DNA from: Desulfuromonas sp. AOP6
Lineage (GTDB): Bacteria; Desulfobacterota; Desulfuromonadia; Desulfuromonadales; SZUA-540
Assembly (NCBI RefSeq): GCF_009731355.2
Contig: NZ_AP022810.1
Coordinates: forward strand, 2,384,001-2,448,000
Direction: 5' to 3'
Length of the DNA: 64,000 nt
The position numbers and the translations under genes were made by a program. Position 1 is the first letter of the stretch, and each line of letters starts with the position of its first letter. Below the pieces are notes generated by a model. That model was not told where the DNA came from. It ran no database searches and saw nothing but the letters and a program-made list of their open reading frames with translations. Shown here piece after piece: positions 8,641-16,917 of the stretch.

Positions 8641-8994
8641 TCAGGGGGAAGATACAGGAGGGGAAGTGGGCGCGAGGCGTTTTTTTTCTTCTGCGGGAAA
8701 TTGGTAGACAAGTTCGTCGTCCTTAACCATCCCCAAGTCCTTGCGCGCGATGCCTTCAAGGTATTTGCGGTCGGAGCGCAAGGCCTCTATCTCCTGCCGG
8801 AGGGCGGCATTTTCCTCTTCGAGTCGGCGTATATCGTCGGCAAGAACATCGCTCTGCGCCTTGCCCTGAATCGCGCGCAGCACACCATTGTCGCCAAAAA
8901 CAGCCACACCGAAAAGGAACAGCAGAAAAAGGACAGACCACAATGGAACAGGGGAAGGGGGCGACTTTTTTGTTTGCGAATCGAAAAGTGACAT
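8641..8994 (-). CDS. FtsB/DivIC-family septum formation initiator
   Basis: The protein is 117 aa: a short cytoplasmic tail, one membrane span (about residues 19-36, SVLFLLFLFGVAVFG), then a coiled coil (about 45-80, with LEEENAALRQEIEALRSD) and the family segment RKYLEGIARKDLGMVKDDELVYQFP. FtsB-type proteins form a trimer with FtsL and FtsQ in the divisome. I place the start at ATG 8994. A longer reading back to 9054 would pass through the terminator of the ComEA gene, so it is not credible. The tail after residue 100 is Pro/Ser-rich. No clear promoter was seen in the short gap upstream; read-through past the terminator is possible. Confidence 0.88.
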   Translation of the reverse strand: MSLFDSQTKKSPPSPVPLWSVLFLLFLFGVAVFGDNGVLRAIQGKAQSDVLADDIRRLEEENAALRQEIEALRSDRKYLEGIARKDLGMVKDDELVYQFPAEEKKRLAPTSPPVSSP

Positions 8995-9015
8995 ATCCTG
9001 GCCTGATTGTGCACT

Positions 9016-9059
9016 AAAAAACGCCGGTGCCTGCCGCCAGGCAGCGACGGGCACCGGCG
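9016..9059 (-). terminator. Rho-independent terminator after the ComEA-like gene
   Basis: On the minus strand a perfect 10-bp stem (9059-9050 with 9031-9022, CGCCGGTGCC/GGCACCGGCG) has an 18-base loop that itself contains a small hairpin, and is followed by six T (9021-9016). It lies 12 bases after the stop of the gene at 9072-9371 and ends 22 bases before the next start. Confidence 0.92.
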
Positions 9060-9071
9060 GAAAACCAGCTA

Positions 9072-9371
9072 CTACTCGACGACGATATAGTCCTTCAGTT
9101 TTTCCAGTTTCTTCTGACCAATTCCTTTAACCTTGACCAGGTCAGAGGAAGAACGGAACGGCCCTTTTTCTGTCCGATAGGCTACGATCCGTTCTGCCGT
9201 CACCTGACCAATATCGGGCAAGCGCTGCAGCTCTGTAACGGTGGCCTGATTGATGTTAACCACAGCGACCACAGCGGCCGCGTCCCCCCCTTGAAGAGGC
9301 TTGCTGTACCCCGGTGAAACGACTAAAAAGAGTGACAGCACCATAACACAAACAACAAAGACGTTCCTCAT
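9072..9371 (-). CDS. ComEA-like secreted helix-hairpin-helix DNA-binding protein
   Basis: The 99-aa protein has a signal peptide (about residues 1-23, hydrophobic VFVVCVMVLSLFLVV) and one ComEA-type helix-hairpin-helix domain (about 38-97) with the expected motifs VNINQATVTELQRLPDIG and LVKVKGIGQKKLEKLKDYI. In competent bacteria such proteins bind incoming double-stranded DNA in the periplasm. In non-competent ones the role is not settled. The ribosome-binding site AAGGAG is eight bases before the ATG. It is a single-gene unit: the terminator of lptD lies upstream, its own terminator lies downstream, and a structured 150-base leader precedes it. Confidence 0.88.
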   Translation of the reverse strand: MRNVFVVCVMVLSLFLVVSPGYSKPLQGGDAAAVVAVVNINQATVTELQRLPDIGQVTAERIVAYRTEKGPFRSSSDLVKVKGIGQKKLEKLKDYIVVE

Positions 9372-9434
9372 TTAATTTTCTCCTTGATGAAATATGGATT
9401 TCACACGAAAGACTGGACCTCTCCCCTCCTTTCT

Positions 9435-9522
9435 GCCCACAGATGTGCGGGCTCCAGCTCAGCCGTGTGGCCGACTGCTTTAATCGGCCTATCCTAATTA
9501 ACATATCATTAAGAAAAGTCAA
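9435..9522 (-). promoter_or_regulatory. Structured 5' leader of the ComEA-like gene
   Basis: Between the lptD terminator and the ComEA start are about 170 non-coding bases. On the minus strand a TTGACT (9522-9517) could be a -35 element, but the -10 is unclear (TAATTA after 16 bases). Downstream are two hairpins: GGCCGA/TCGGCC (9489-9484 with 9474-9469) and GCCCGCA/TGTGGGC (9452-9446 with 9441-9435, one G-U pair). A short GGCT/AGCC stem may lie between them. It does not match the c-di-GMP (GEMM) consensus or another riboswitch that I recognise. Confidence 0.4.
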
Positions 9523-9540
9523 TTGATTTAACTTAATAAC

Positions 9541-9563
9541 AAAAAAAACCGGCCAGGCCGGTT
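9541..9563 (-). terminator. Rho-independent terminator after lptD
   Basis: On the minus strand AACCGGC (9563-9557) pairs with GCCGGTT (9553-9547) around a 3-base loop and runs into eight T (9548-9541). It lies 33 bases after the lptD stop and closes the long trp-accD-folC-lptD transcript. Confidence 0.9.
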
Positions 9564-9595
9564 CCGTGTCAAGCTAAGCGGTAAAAGTGGAAGGA

Positions 9596-11689
9596 TCAGT
9601 TCCTCGATTCCAGGCCGCGGCTGAAACCGCCGAAACGGCCAAGGCCGGACAGGGAAAAAGAGAGCATAATCTCCGAGTCGTCCAGACGGTCTCGATAGGT
9701 AAGAAAGAGGCTCCAGCATTGAGAGCGATATTCTACATCGACCAGATTTTCCAGAGTCTGCTTTTCAAGCAGGTCCCGCCGGTGCTCGTAGCGGACATAA
9801 ATGGGGGCCAACATGCCTGTGTCGAGGGTGCCCCCCAGATACCTGTATTCGCCACTGCCGTCGCCCTCCTCGGCCTGCCGATATTCGATGGCCAGAGCAT
9901 TTTCCTTGCTGTCCTTTATGGATCCCCTGGCATTGAAACGCACCAGGTCCCGTTGGTCTGAATCAAAATCGTAGGACGCGTCGAGATCAAGAGCGGCAAA
10001 CCGGGACGGACGCAGGATGAGTTCGGCGCGAAGAGGGGAGAATGGATGACGGGACGTCTCCTCCGGCAAGAGATCGCGGCGGGCCTCCTCGATGTCATAG
10101 GCCTGAGACAGGCGCAGGTAGAGAAACTCGAGATAATCGGCTGTATCAGTCGTTTTTTCTATCCGGGCAGTCCACCGGTTGGTCAGTCCGAAGACAAGGT
10201 GGTTCTTTTCCCAAATGCGGTCGGCGACATCGAAATAGGGCAAGTGGCTTTGATCTTCTTCCGGTATGTAACGATAGAGGATTTCAGGCTCGACGCTGTG
10301 TCGAATTTTTTGCCAGGAGCCCCAATCGGAGGAATAGACCCGGCTCAAGCGAGTGGAGAGTCGGGCGGTAATTTCCGGCAGACCCTCTTCTTCCTCACCG
10401 TCGGAAGTCCAGTAGAACCTCTGCCGGTAGGCCAATTCCGGCGAAAAATCAAAGATTCCCCAAGGCCGAAAGGCCGCGGCCAGTACAGGTCGAAGATCAA
10501 GGCGTTCCCCCTTGAGACCTTCCTTGCGCCAGAAATAATTGGACGACGTATCGAGTTGAAGGTAGAAGGGAGATGCGGCCATGCGCTGGCGGATAACATC
10601 GACCCTGACCTCGGGAAGACGCTGCAGGACACTGTCGTCATCCCGGTCAATAACCTGGATGTACTGCAGCTGTGCCGTGCCATTCGTTTTCCCCCAGCTC
10701 CGACTGACATAGACAGTCGACTTGGTTTGGTCCTTATTGTACTCACCGGCAATGTCGCCGAAGTCCTCGAAATAATCCCGGCTGCTTACGTATTCGACAT
10801 CGGCGGCCAGGCGAAACCGACCAGGCAGGAAACCATAGTGGGTCCACTCCACCGCGTAACGGTCATCCGATTCATCATAGCTGCTGATATGGTAGCCACG
10901 CATTTCTCCTTCATTTTCCCGCCCGAAGATATAGCGATATTCCAGCCCCTTACCCAACCCCATGCGAGAAAGATAATCCAGATAGAAGGTGGCATCCTGA
11001 TTGCGGGCGATGACCTGATAATAGGCCAGATTGACCTGGGTCCCCCTCTTGTCGGAATAACCAACACTGGGCATCAAAAAACCAGAGGATCGTTCGGTCT
11101 GGACAGGGTAGACGACATAGGGGAGATAGAGAACCGGAAGGTCATGGAGGTAGAAGACGACATGTTTGCCACGGGCAAAGCCACCCAGAGTCACCTTTAG
11201 GTCACTGGCTCCGAACTTCCAGGAGGGTGTCTCGCCATCGCAGGTAGTAAAAGTTCCCTGTCGGATACGGTAGGACTGCTCCCCGGTCTTTTCAATCGAC
11301 TCACCGGCCAGATGAAAATTGTCCTTGCGCAGAAAGATCCTCGCATTTTCCACCGCGCCAACGCCCGATTCGATGTTCATCCGTAACCGCTCTCCGTCGA
11401 GGGTCCCCTCCGGCTCTTCCAGATGCACACCCCCCTCAGCCAGGACGTTGCCACTGAGGGAATCCCACAAGAGTGACTCGCTCTGCAGGGTCAGATTTCC
11501 GCGGCGCAGCAGTACATCGCCGGAGGCCTTATAGGCAGCGCTGTTTCTGTCGTAGCTCATCTCGTCTGCCTGCAGGCGGACTGCCTCAGGCGGCAGATTG
11601 TCGGCGACAACCGCCTTGCCTCCTGGCAAAAAAGGAGCGAGCAGGACAGCACAGAATATCAGAGCAAAGCGGCAATAGAATGGCATCAT
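9596..11689 (-). CDS. lptD: LPS-assembly protein LptD
   Basis: LptD is the outer-membrane barrel that inserts lipopolysaccharide into the outer leaflet. The 697-aa protein has a signal peptide (about residues 1-29), an OstA/LptA-like beta-jellyroll (about 35-150: RLQADEMSYDRNSAAYKASGDV, repeated LEGNV-type strands), then the LptD barrel with the conserved SSGFLMPSVGYSDKRGTQVNLAYYQ region near residue 215 and C-terminal aromatic strands. Its ATG at 11689 overlaps the folC stop by four bases (ATGA), so the two are translationally coupled. Coupling of an outer-membrane biogenesis gene to folC is a context effect, not a functional link. It is the last gene of the transcript. Confidence 0.93.
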   Translation of the reverse strand: MMPFYCRFALIFCAVLLAPFLPGGKAVVADNLPPEAVRLQADEMSYDRNSAAYKASGDVLLRRGNLTLQSESLLWDSLSGNVLAEGGVHLEEPEGTLDGERLRMNIESGVGAVENARIFLRKDNFHLAGESIEKTGEQSYRIRQGTFTTCDGETPSWKFGASDLKVTLGGFARGKHVVFYLHDLPVLYLPYVVYPVQTERSSGFLMPSVGYSDKRGTQVNLAYYQVIARNQDATFYLDYLSRMGLGKGLEYRYIFGRENEGEMRGYHISSYDESDDRYAVEWTHYGFLPGRFRLAADVEYVSSRDYFEDFGDIAGEYNKDQTKSTVYVSRSWGKTNGTAQLQYIQVIDRDDDSVLQRLPEVRVDVIRQRMAASPFYLQLDTSSNYFWRKEGLKGERLDLRPVLAAAFRPWGIFDFSPELAYRQRFYWTSDGEEEEGLPEITARLSTRLSRVYSSDWGSWQKIRHSVEPEILYRYIPEEDQSHLPYFDVADRIWEKNHLVFGLTNRWTARIEKTTDTADYLEFLYLRLSQAYDIEEARRDLLPEETSRHPFSPLRAELILRPSRFAALDLDASYDFDSDQRDLVRFNARGSIKDSKENALAIEYRQAEEGDGSGEYRYLGGTLDTGMLAPIYVRYEHRRDLLEKQTLENLVDVEYRSQCWSLFLTYRDRLDDSEIMLSFSLSGLGRFGGFSRGLESRN

Positions 11690-12957
11690 AGGTCTTTTTC
11701 ATCCTGCTGCTGCAGGTAGTCACGAGCGGCCGCCACCAGATAGAGCGAACCGGCGACCAGTACAATTTCTCCAGGAATCCTCTGCGCCAGGGCAGCAGCC
11801 AGGGCATCCTCTGGCGAAGTATAGGCGGAGCAAGGGACACCCTGCCCAGCCGTGGCCTCACAAAGGTCTTGTACCGCAACGGCTTCTTCAACCGGCGGGG
11901 GCGCGCAATATACTTCCGTCACCAGAGGAAGCAAGGGCAGAAGAAGATCGGCCGGCTTTCGGCCGGATTTCATTCCGAACACCCACCGGACCCCAGCAGG
12001 GCGCAGGGATATTAAGTAATCGGCAAGCACCTGGGCGCCAGCGGCATTGTGGGCGCCATCAAGCAGGAGAAAATCTCCATCACCCCACCACTCCAAACGC
12101 CCAGGCCAGCGCACGCTCTCGACCCCACGACGGAGCATTTCTTCAGTCAGAGTCGCCCCTTGCTCTCGCAGGGCCAGAGCGCCGGCCAAGGCCTGCCCCA
12201 TATTGTGCATCTGATGTCGCCCTGGCAGGGAGGTCTTCACATTCTCCAGACAGATCCCCTGGGCGGCAAAGGTGAATCGGCTACCGCGTGGAATAACCGT
12301 ATAGTCGACTCCGGCAACCCAGGGGCGACAATTCAACCGGGACGATTGAGCAAGAAGCACCTCCAGCGCACAGTCTTCCTGTGCACCGATGACAACAGGC
12401 ACATCCTTTTTAAGAATACCGGCCTTCTCCCCGGCGATGGTCGCGAGGTCCCCACCGAGGTGTTCGACATGATCAAGACTGATAGGTGTGATGAGGGTCA
12501 ACTGCGGCGTTATGGCGTTGGTCGCATCCAAACGGCCGCCCATTCCCGTCTCCAAAACTGCGAAATCGACCTTTTGCCGGGCGAAATAGACGAGAGCCAG
12601 GGCGGTGGTGAATTCAAAGAAGGTCGCTGGAACGCCGGGGGATAAAGCCCGGATTTCCTTAGTCAGTTCGACGACATCAACTTCCGGGATAGGACGGCGG
12701 TTCACCTGGATGCGTTCTGTGAAGCAATGAAGGTGTGGAGAGGTGTAGAGACCTGTCTTGTAACCGGCCTGTTGAAGAATCTCCGCCAGAGCGGCGGAGA
12801 CGGAGCCTTTACCGTTGGTGCCGGCGACATGGATGACAGAGTAACCCTTTTCAGGATGCTGCAAGGCATCCAGCAGGTTTTTTATATTCTCGAGGCCAAG
12901 CTTGATGCCAAACCGCTGGAGACCGTACAGGTAATCGAGGCTCTCGCCGTAGTGCAC
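11686..12957 (-). CDS. folC: Folylpolyglutamate / dihydrofolate synthase
   Basis: FolC adds glutamate to dihydropteroate and to reduced folates. The Mur-ligase-type P-loop GTNGKGS is at residues 46-52. Other family marks are TSPHL, LETGMGGRLDATN, HVEHLGGDLATIAGEKAGI and LDGAHNAAGA. Length 423 aa is normal. The start is GTG at 12957, three bases after the accD stop. A second folate gene, folP, lies far to the left in a different operon. The accD-folC pairing is seen in many bacteria. Confidence 0.95.
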   Translation of the reverse strand: MHYGESLDYLYGLQRFGIKLGLENIKNLLDALQHPEKGYSVIHVAGTNGKGSVSAALAEILQQAGYKTGLYTSPHLHCFTERIQVNRRPIPEVDVVELTKEIRALSPGVPATFFEFTTALALVYFARQKVDFAVLETGMGGRLDATNAITPQLTLITPISLDHVEHLGGDLATIAGEKAGILKKDVPVVIGAQEDCALEVLLAQSSRLNCRPWVAGVDYTVIPRGSRFTFAAQGICLENVKTSLPGRHQMHNMGQALAGALALREQGATLTEEMLRRGVESVRWPGRLEWWGDGDFLLLDGAHNAAGAQVLADYLISLRPAGVRWVFGMKSGRKPADLLLPLLPLVTEVYCAPPPVEEAVAVQDLCEATAGQGVPCSAYTSPEDALAAALAQRIPGEIVLVAGSLYLVAAARDYLQQQDEKDL

Positions 12958-12960
12958 CGG

Positions 12961-13809
12961 TCAGCTCTTGGTAAAAATGCGCAGAATCTGGGCGAGCCTA
13001 GCCTTCATTTCCTGACGGCGGACGATCATGTCGACCATACCATGCTCCAGCAGGTATTCGGAGCGCTGAAAGCCTTCGGGAAGTTTCTGCCGGATCGTCT
13101 GTTCGATGACACGAGGGCCGGCAAAACCGATGAGGGCGCGTGGTTCGGCCATATTGATGTCTCCCAGCATGGCGAAACTGGCCGTCACGCCGCCGGTGGT
13201 GGGATCTGTCAGGACCGAGACGAAGGGGATTCCGGCCGCCTTGAGTTTAGCCAGCGCGGCACTGGTTTTGGCCATTTGCATCAGGGAGAGAATACTCTCC
13301 TGCATGCGAGCACCGCCGGAAGAGGAAAAAACGATAACCGGAGCCCTGTTCTCCAGTCCCTTTTCAATCGCCCGGGTGATCTTTTCACCGACTACGGAGC
13401 CCATGCTGCCACCCATGAAACCAAAGTCGAAAACAGCCACCACCACGGCAAGCCCTTCGATGGCCCCCTCGCCGCAGACGACCGCGTCACCGCCGCCACT
13501 TTTTTTGACGGCGGCCTTAATACGGTCCTTATATTTTTTTGAGTCCTTGAAGTCGAGGAAGTCGACGGACTCCATGGTGGCATCCATTTCGACAAAAGAG
13601 CCCTCGTCGAGGGTCAGTGCGATCCTCTCGCGGGCACTGATGCGAAAGTGATAGTCGCACTTCGGACAGACGTTGAGATTACGTTCGATCTCTTTGGTGT
13701 AGATGATCTCATTGCAGTTTTTACATTTGCTCCAGACCCCTTCGGGCATCTTGACTTTTTTCGTCTCAACCGGCGCAATGGGCGCTTTTGATTTTTTAAA
13801 CCAGGACAT
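12961..13809 (-). CDS. accD: Acetyl-CoA carboxylase carboxyltransferase subunit beta
   Basis: AccD, with AccA, transfers the carboxyl group from biotin to acetyl-CoA, the first step of fatty acid synthesis. The N-terminal zinc ribbon is complete (C29, C32, C48, C51), followed by the crotonase-like carboxyltransferase core with [37 protein letters not shown] and [11 protein letters not shown]. The 282-aa length is typical. A GAGG ribosome-binding site precedes the ATG. A 166-base gap without a gene (13810-13975) separates it from trpA upstream; I see no clear promoter there. Confidence 0.97.
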   Translation of the reverse strand: MSWFKKSKAPIAPVETKKVKMPEGVWSKCKNCNEIIYTKEIERNLNVCPKCDYHFRISARERIALTLDEGSFVEMDATMESVDFLDFKDSKKYKDRIKAAVKKSGGGDAVVCGEGAIEGLAVVVAVFDFGFMGGSMGSVVGEKITRAIEKGLENRAPVIVFSSSGGARMQESILSLMQMAKTSAALAKLKAAGIPFVSVLTDPTTGGVTASFAMLGDINMAEPRALIGFAGPRVIEQTIRQKLPEGFQRSEYLLEHGMVDMIVRRQEMKARLAQILRIFTKS

Positions 13810-13975
13810 CTCGTTTCCTCATTTCTCCAGGGACCGGCTAAATGCCCTTCCCCGCGAATAGTGCGCCATGCCGTGCAGGCTCCATTACCGAGCTGAGGCC
13901 TGAACCGAGGCGCAGCCCGCAAAACGGCGGAGCGCTGTTGCGTTGCGCCCTTCACTAAACCAGCATCATCGTGTA

Positions 13976-14785
13976 TTAAGCCGTATATCCGGAACGAACT
14001 CCCTCTTTAAGCGCCAGGACAAATTCCCGCACTCTCGCCGCCAGCTCAGGCGACTGGCCGTAGGCCTCTATAACGCGAACCAGAGCGCTGCCAACAACGA
14101 CGGCATCCGCGAAGCCTGCAACAGCCCTGGCGTCATCAGGCGTAGCGATGCCAAAGCCTACTGCGACGGGAACGGGGCTCTTCGCCCGCAACTCGCCAAC
14201 ATCCTCGGCAATAGCTGCTGCGTCGATAGTCCTGCTTCCCGTCACCCCGGTCATGGATACGTAATACAGGTATCCTTCTGCCGCGGCAGCCAGTCTCATG
14301 GCCCGATCGGATGGTGTTGTCGGCGCCAGCAGGGTAATGAGGCGAATGCCGGAGGTCTGGAGAGCTTCGCCGATCTCCTCAGTCTCTTCGGGAGGCAGAT
14401 CGACCAGGAGCAATCCATCGACCCCGGCCTTGGCCGCATCGGCACAAAACCGTTCGGGACCGTAGCGGAACACCTGATTGTAATAGCCCATCAACACAAT
14501 GGGGATATTGGTGTGCTGCCGCACGCGCCGCACCACCTCCAGAATCCCAGCCAGCGTTGTCCCGGCCGCCAAAGCCCGCTCTGAAGAGGCCTGGATAGTC
14601 GGACCGTCGGCCATGGGATCGGAGAAGGGTACGCCGAGTTCGACAATATCGGCGCCGGCGGCCACCAGAGCATGAATCAACTCTTCCGTTCGAGCAAGAT
14701 CGGGATCTCCTGCCGTCAAGAAGGGAACCAGTGCCCTCTCCCCTTTTTCTTTCAGTCGCGCGAAGGTCGTCTCAATCCGCCCCAT
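13976..14785 (-). CDS. trpA: Tryptophan synthase alpha subunit
   Basis: TrpA cleaves indole-3-glycerol phosphate to indole, which passes to TrpB. The catalytic regions VELGVPFSDPMADGP and the phosphate loop near VAVGFGIATPDDA are intact, as is YYVSMTGVTGSR. The start at ATG 14785 (269 aa) is preferred to ATG 14791, since the AAAGGA site would overlap the latter. In most trp operons trpA directly follows trpB; here a uracil-DNA glycosylase and a DEAD-box helicase gene lie between them. Confidence 0.95.
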   Translation of the reverse strand: MGRIETTFARLKEKGERALVPFLTAGDPDLARTEELIHALVAAGADIVELGVPFSDPMADGPTIQASSERALAAGTTLAGILEVVRRVRQHTNIPIVLMGYYNQVFRYGPERFCADAAKAGVDGLLLVDLPPEETEEIGEALQTSGIRLITLLAPTTPSDRAMRLAAAAEGYLYYVSMTGVTGSRTIDAAAIAEDVGELRAKSPVPVAVGFGIATPDDARAVAGFADAVVVGSALVRVIEAYGQSPELAARVREFVLALKEGVRSGYTA

Positions 14786-14842
14786 TGTCATCCTTTTAAG
14801 CCAGACTAAATTTCGCCAGTTTAATCGAACGCCGATTCCATT

Positions 14843-15523
14843 TCAACCGTTTTCTCCCTCAGCCAGCTCGCGAACCTGACCCAGCAAGCGGAGAAACATG
14901 TCGCCGGTTATTCGGCCCGTCAGTACATTGTAACGACTGGTGTGGTAACTGGCGACCAGCACAGGTGATCCCTCGGGCTGGTAAACAGCGCCATGGCCAA
15001 AAGGGTAACGGGAGACGCGGTCAACAATTCCCTCTTCCGCCAGGTGCTTGAGAAAACTCGAAAAAGCACCTTGCCCCAAAAGGAGAACAACTTTGAGGCG
15101 AGGCAGGGAGGCCAACTCTTCGGCCAGATAAGAGCGACAGTAGGCAAATTCGTCGGTGTTCGGTTTGTTCTGGGGAGGCAGGCACTTGACGGCATTGCTG
15201 ATATAGAGGTCATGCAGTGCCATACCGTCGCCGCGACGAAAAGCCTCGCCCTGGCTGGCGAAACCGGCCTCATGCAACAAAGGATACATGAAGTCGCCGG
15301 CGCCATCCCCCGTAAAAGGACGTCCGGTGCGATTGGCGCCGTGCGCCCCCGGTGCCAGACCTACCAGAAAAACGCGCGCCAGCGGATCACCAAAGCCGGG
15401 CACCGGCCTATTCCAGTAATCGGACCGCTCGTATCCCTTTTTGGGCGGCAACTCTTCCATACAGCGGACAAGACGCGTGCAGCGCCGACAGTCCAGCAAT
15501 CCTGGGATATCACCACCTAACAT
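14843..15523 (-). CDS. Type 5 (UDGb-like) uracil-DNA glycosylase
   Basis: This 226-aa protein removes deaminated bases from DNA. It has the iron-sulfur cysteines expected for type 4/5 enzymes (C12, C15, C114, C129), motif A GLAPGAHGANRTGRPFTGD (55-73), typical of type 5, and a motif-B-like SYHTSRYNVLTGRIT (192-206). Type 5 enzymes lack the usual catalytic Asp/Asn in motif A and act on uracil, hypoxanthine and xanthine. The subgroup call is by motif only. It follows the helicase by 95 bases containing hairpins and precedes trpA by 57 bases, inside the trp gene cluster. No functional link with tryptophan synthesis is known to me. Confidence 0.88.
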   Translation of the reverse strand: MLGGDIPGLLDCRRCTRLVRCMEELPPKKGYERSDYWNRPVPGFGDPLARVFLVGLAPGAHGANRTGRPFTGDGAGDFMYPLLHEAGFASQGEAFRRGDGMALHDLYISNAVKCLPPQNKPNTDEFAYCRSYLAEELASLPRLKVVLLLGQGAFSSFLKHLAEEGIVDRVSRYPFGHGAVYQPEGSPVLVASYHTSRYNVLTGRITGDMFLRLLGQVRELAEGENG

Positions 15524-15555
15524 ACATCCCCTTCCCCATTTCTTACTTGACCATC

Positions 15556-15595
15556 CCCGCCAGGAAGGCGGGCATAAAGCCCGTCTGTTTCGGGC
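15556..15595 (-). other. Overlapping inverted repeats between helicase and glycosylase genes
   Basis: Three short stems can form on the minus-strand transcript: 15595-15591 with 15583-15579 (GCCCG/CGGGC), 15582-15579 with 15573-15570 (GGGC/GCCC), and 15572-15567 with 15561-15556 (CCCGCC/GGCGGG). Neighbouring stems share bases, so they compete in the manner of an attenuator. No T run follows, so this is not a plain terminator. Confidence 0.4.
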
Positions 15596-15618
15596 GCGTC
15601 AGTTAATCGGGACCGGCA

Positions 15619-16902
15619 TCATTCTTTGGGAGAAGAGTTCTTGGCTCCGGGACTTTTTTTGCGCCGGCGAGGGGTATGCCGCGGCCGTTCTCCCTTACCT
15701 GACCTTGCCGCTCTCTCAGGTACCGGGGCCTTCTTCCGTGGTGCCGCTTTTTTGTAGGTCCAGACGAAATCCTCCTCGACGGGGAAATCGCTGGGAATTT
15801 TGTTCCCGATATATTCCTCGATTTCGGCTAAATGATAAACCAGTTCCTCATCAGCGAAACTGATCGCCTTGCCAATAGCCCCCGCCCGCGCCGTGCGGCC
15901 GATGCGGTGCACATAATCTTCCGCGTCCTGGGGCAGGTCATAGTTGATGACGTGGGTGACGCCGTCGATATGCAGACCGCGTGAAGCCACGTCCGTTGCC
16001 ACCAGGAAGTTGAGGCGATCCTCCTTGAAATCGGTGAGAATCCGCATGCGCTTGTTCTGAGGGATATCGCCGGAAATCACGGCAGCCTTGAAATCGTTGA
16101 CCTTGAGGCGGGCAGCCAGGAACTCCGCTTCTCGCTTGGTGTTGACAAAAACAACAACCCGATCGGCCCCGGGTTCTTTTTTAAGCAGGCCCAGCAGGAG
16201 GGGAAACTTCTCACGCTGGGCCACGTGGTAGACAATTTGCTCGACCCGCTCGGCGGTGACCTGTTCCGGTTCGATGCGCACTTTCTCTGCCAAGTTCATG
16301 AATTCATACGCCAATTCCATAACTCGCGGGGAAAGCGTGGCAGAGAAAAGGAAAGTCTGCCTTTTTTCAAAAGGAGGCAACTGCCGCAAAATATAACGCA
16401 GATCCTTGATAAAGCCCATGTCGAACATGCGATCGGCCTCGTCGATAACCAGAGCTTCAACCTGGTGCAAGGAGAAGACTCGCTGTTTGGCATAGTCGAT
16501 AAGGCGACCCGGGGTGGCGATAACAATATCAACGCCATCCTTGAGCGCCTGCCGCTGCTTGTCGTAATCCACACCGCCGAAAATAGGTTGCAGGACAAAA
16601 GGACAATGAGCGCCCAGGCCTTTGGCATCCTCCCAGATCTGCACTACCAGTTCACGGGTGGGAGCCACAATAAGTGCGCGAGGGTTGTTGCTGGTTCGCT
16701 TTTCACTCTGCAGCAATCGGGTAAAGAGAGAAATCAGAAAGGCGGCCGTCTTGCCGGTGCCGGTCTGCGCCTGCCCGGCGACATCGCTGCCAGCCAGAGC
16801 CAGGGGGATAGATTCTTCCTGGACGGCGGTAAGTTCGGTAAAACCGACATCCTGAATGCCTTTCAATACAGGTTCCGGCAGGTTGAGCTCAGTAAATTTC
16901 AT
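15619..16902 (-). CDS. DEAD-box ATP-dependent RNA helicase (RhlE/RhlB type)
   Basis: The 427-aa protein carries the complete DEAD-box set in order: Q motif (GFTELTAVQEESIP, 20-33), motif I AQTGTGKT (45-52), PTRELVVQI, TPGRL, motif II in VIDEADRMFDMGF, SAT, then the second RecA domain with VFVNTKREAE, RGLHIDGVTHVINYDLP and HRIGRTARAG. The last 40 or so residues form a very basic Lys/Arg/Pro tail, likely for RNA binding. Such helicases act in RNA decay or ribosome assembly. It starts 15 bases before the trpB stop side of the operon (trpB ends upstream at 16918), so it is probably co-transcribed with trp genes. Confidence 0.93.
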   Translation of the reverse strand: MKFTELNLPEPVLKGIQDVGFTELTAVQEESIPLALAGSDVAGQAQTGTGKTAAFLISLFTRLLQSEKRTSNNPRALIVAPTRELVVQIWEDAKGLGAHCPFVLQPIFGGVDYDKQRQALKDGVDIVIATPGRLIDYAKQRVFSLHQVEALVIDEADRMFDMGFIKDLRYILRQLPPFEKRQTFLFSATLSPRVMELAYEFMNLAEKVRIEPEQVTAERVEQIVYHVAQREKFPLLLGLLKKEPGADRVVVFVNTKREAEFLAARLKVNDFKAAVISGDIPQNKRMRILTDFKEDRLNFLVATDVASRGLHIDGVTHVINYDLPQDAEDYVHRIGRTARAGAIGKAISFADEELVYHLAEIEEYIGNKIPSDFPVEEDFVWTYKKAAPRKKAPVPERAARSGKGERPRHTPRRRKKSPGAKNSSPKE

Positions 16903-16917
16903 GTTTTTCCTTATGGT

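Noticed and set aside
8532-8759. A 75-codon minus-strand frame over the argS promoter and the end of the FtsB-like gene
   Set aside because: It overlaps a confident gene out of frame and has no good ribosome-binding site or domain.
8995-9054. A longer N-terminus for the FtsB-like protein
   Set aside because: It would be encoded by the terminator stem of the ComEA gene, and the family start fits ATG 8994.
9435-9489. A c-di-GMP (GEMM) riboswitch before the ComEA-like gene
   Set aside because: Hairpins are present, but the conserved GEMM core bases (such as GACGCAAAGC) are missing.
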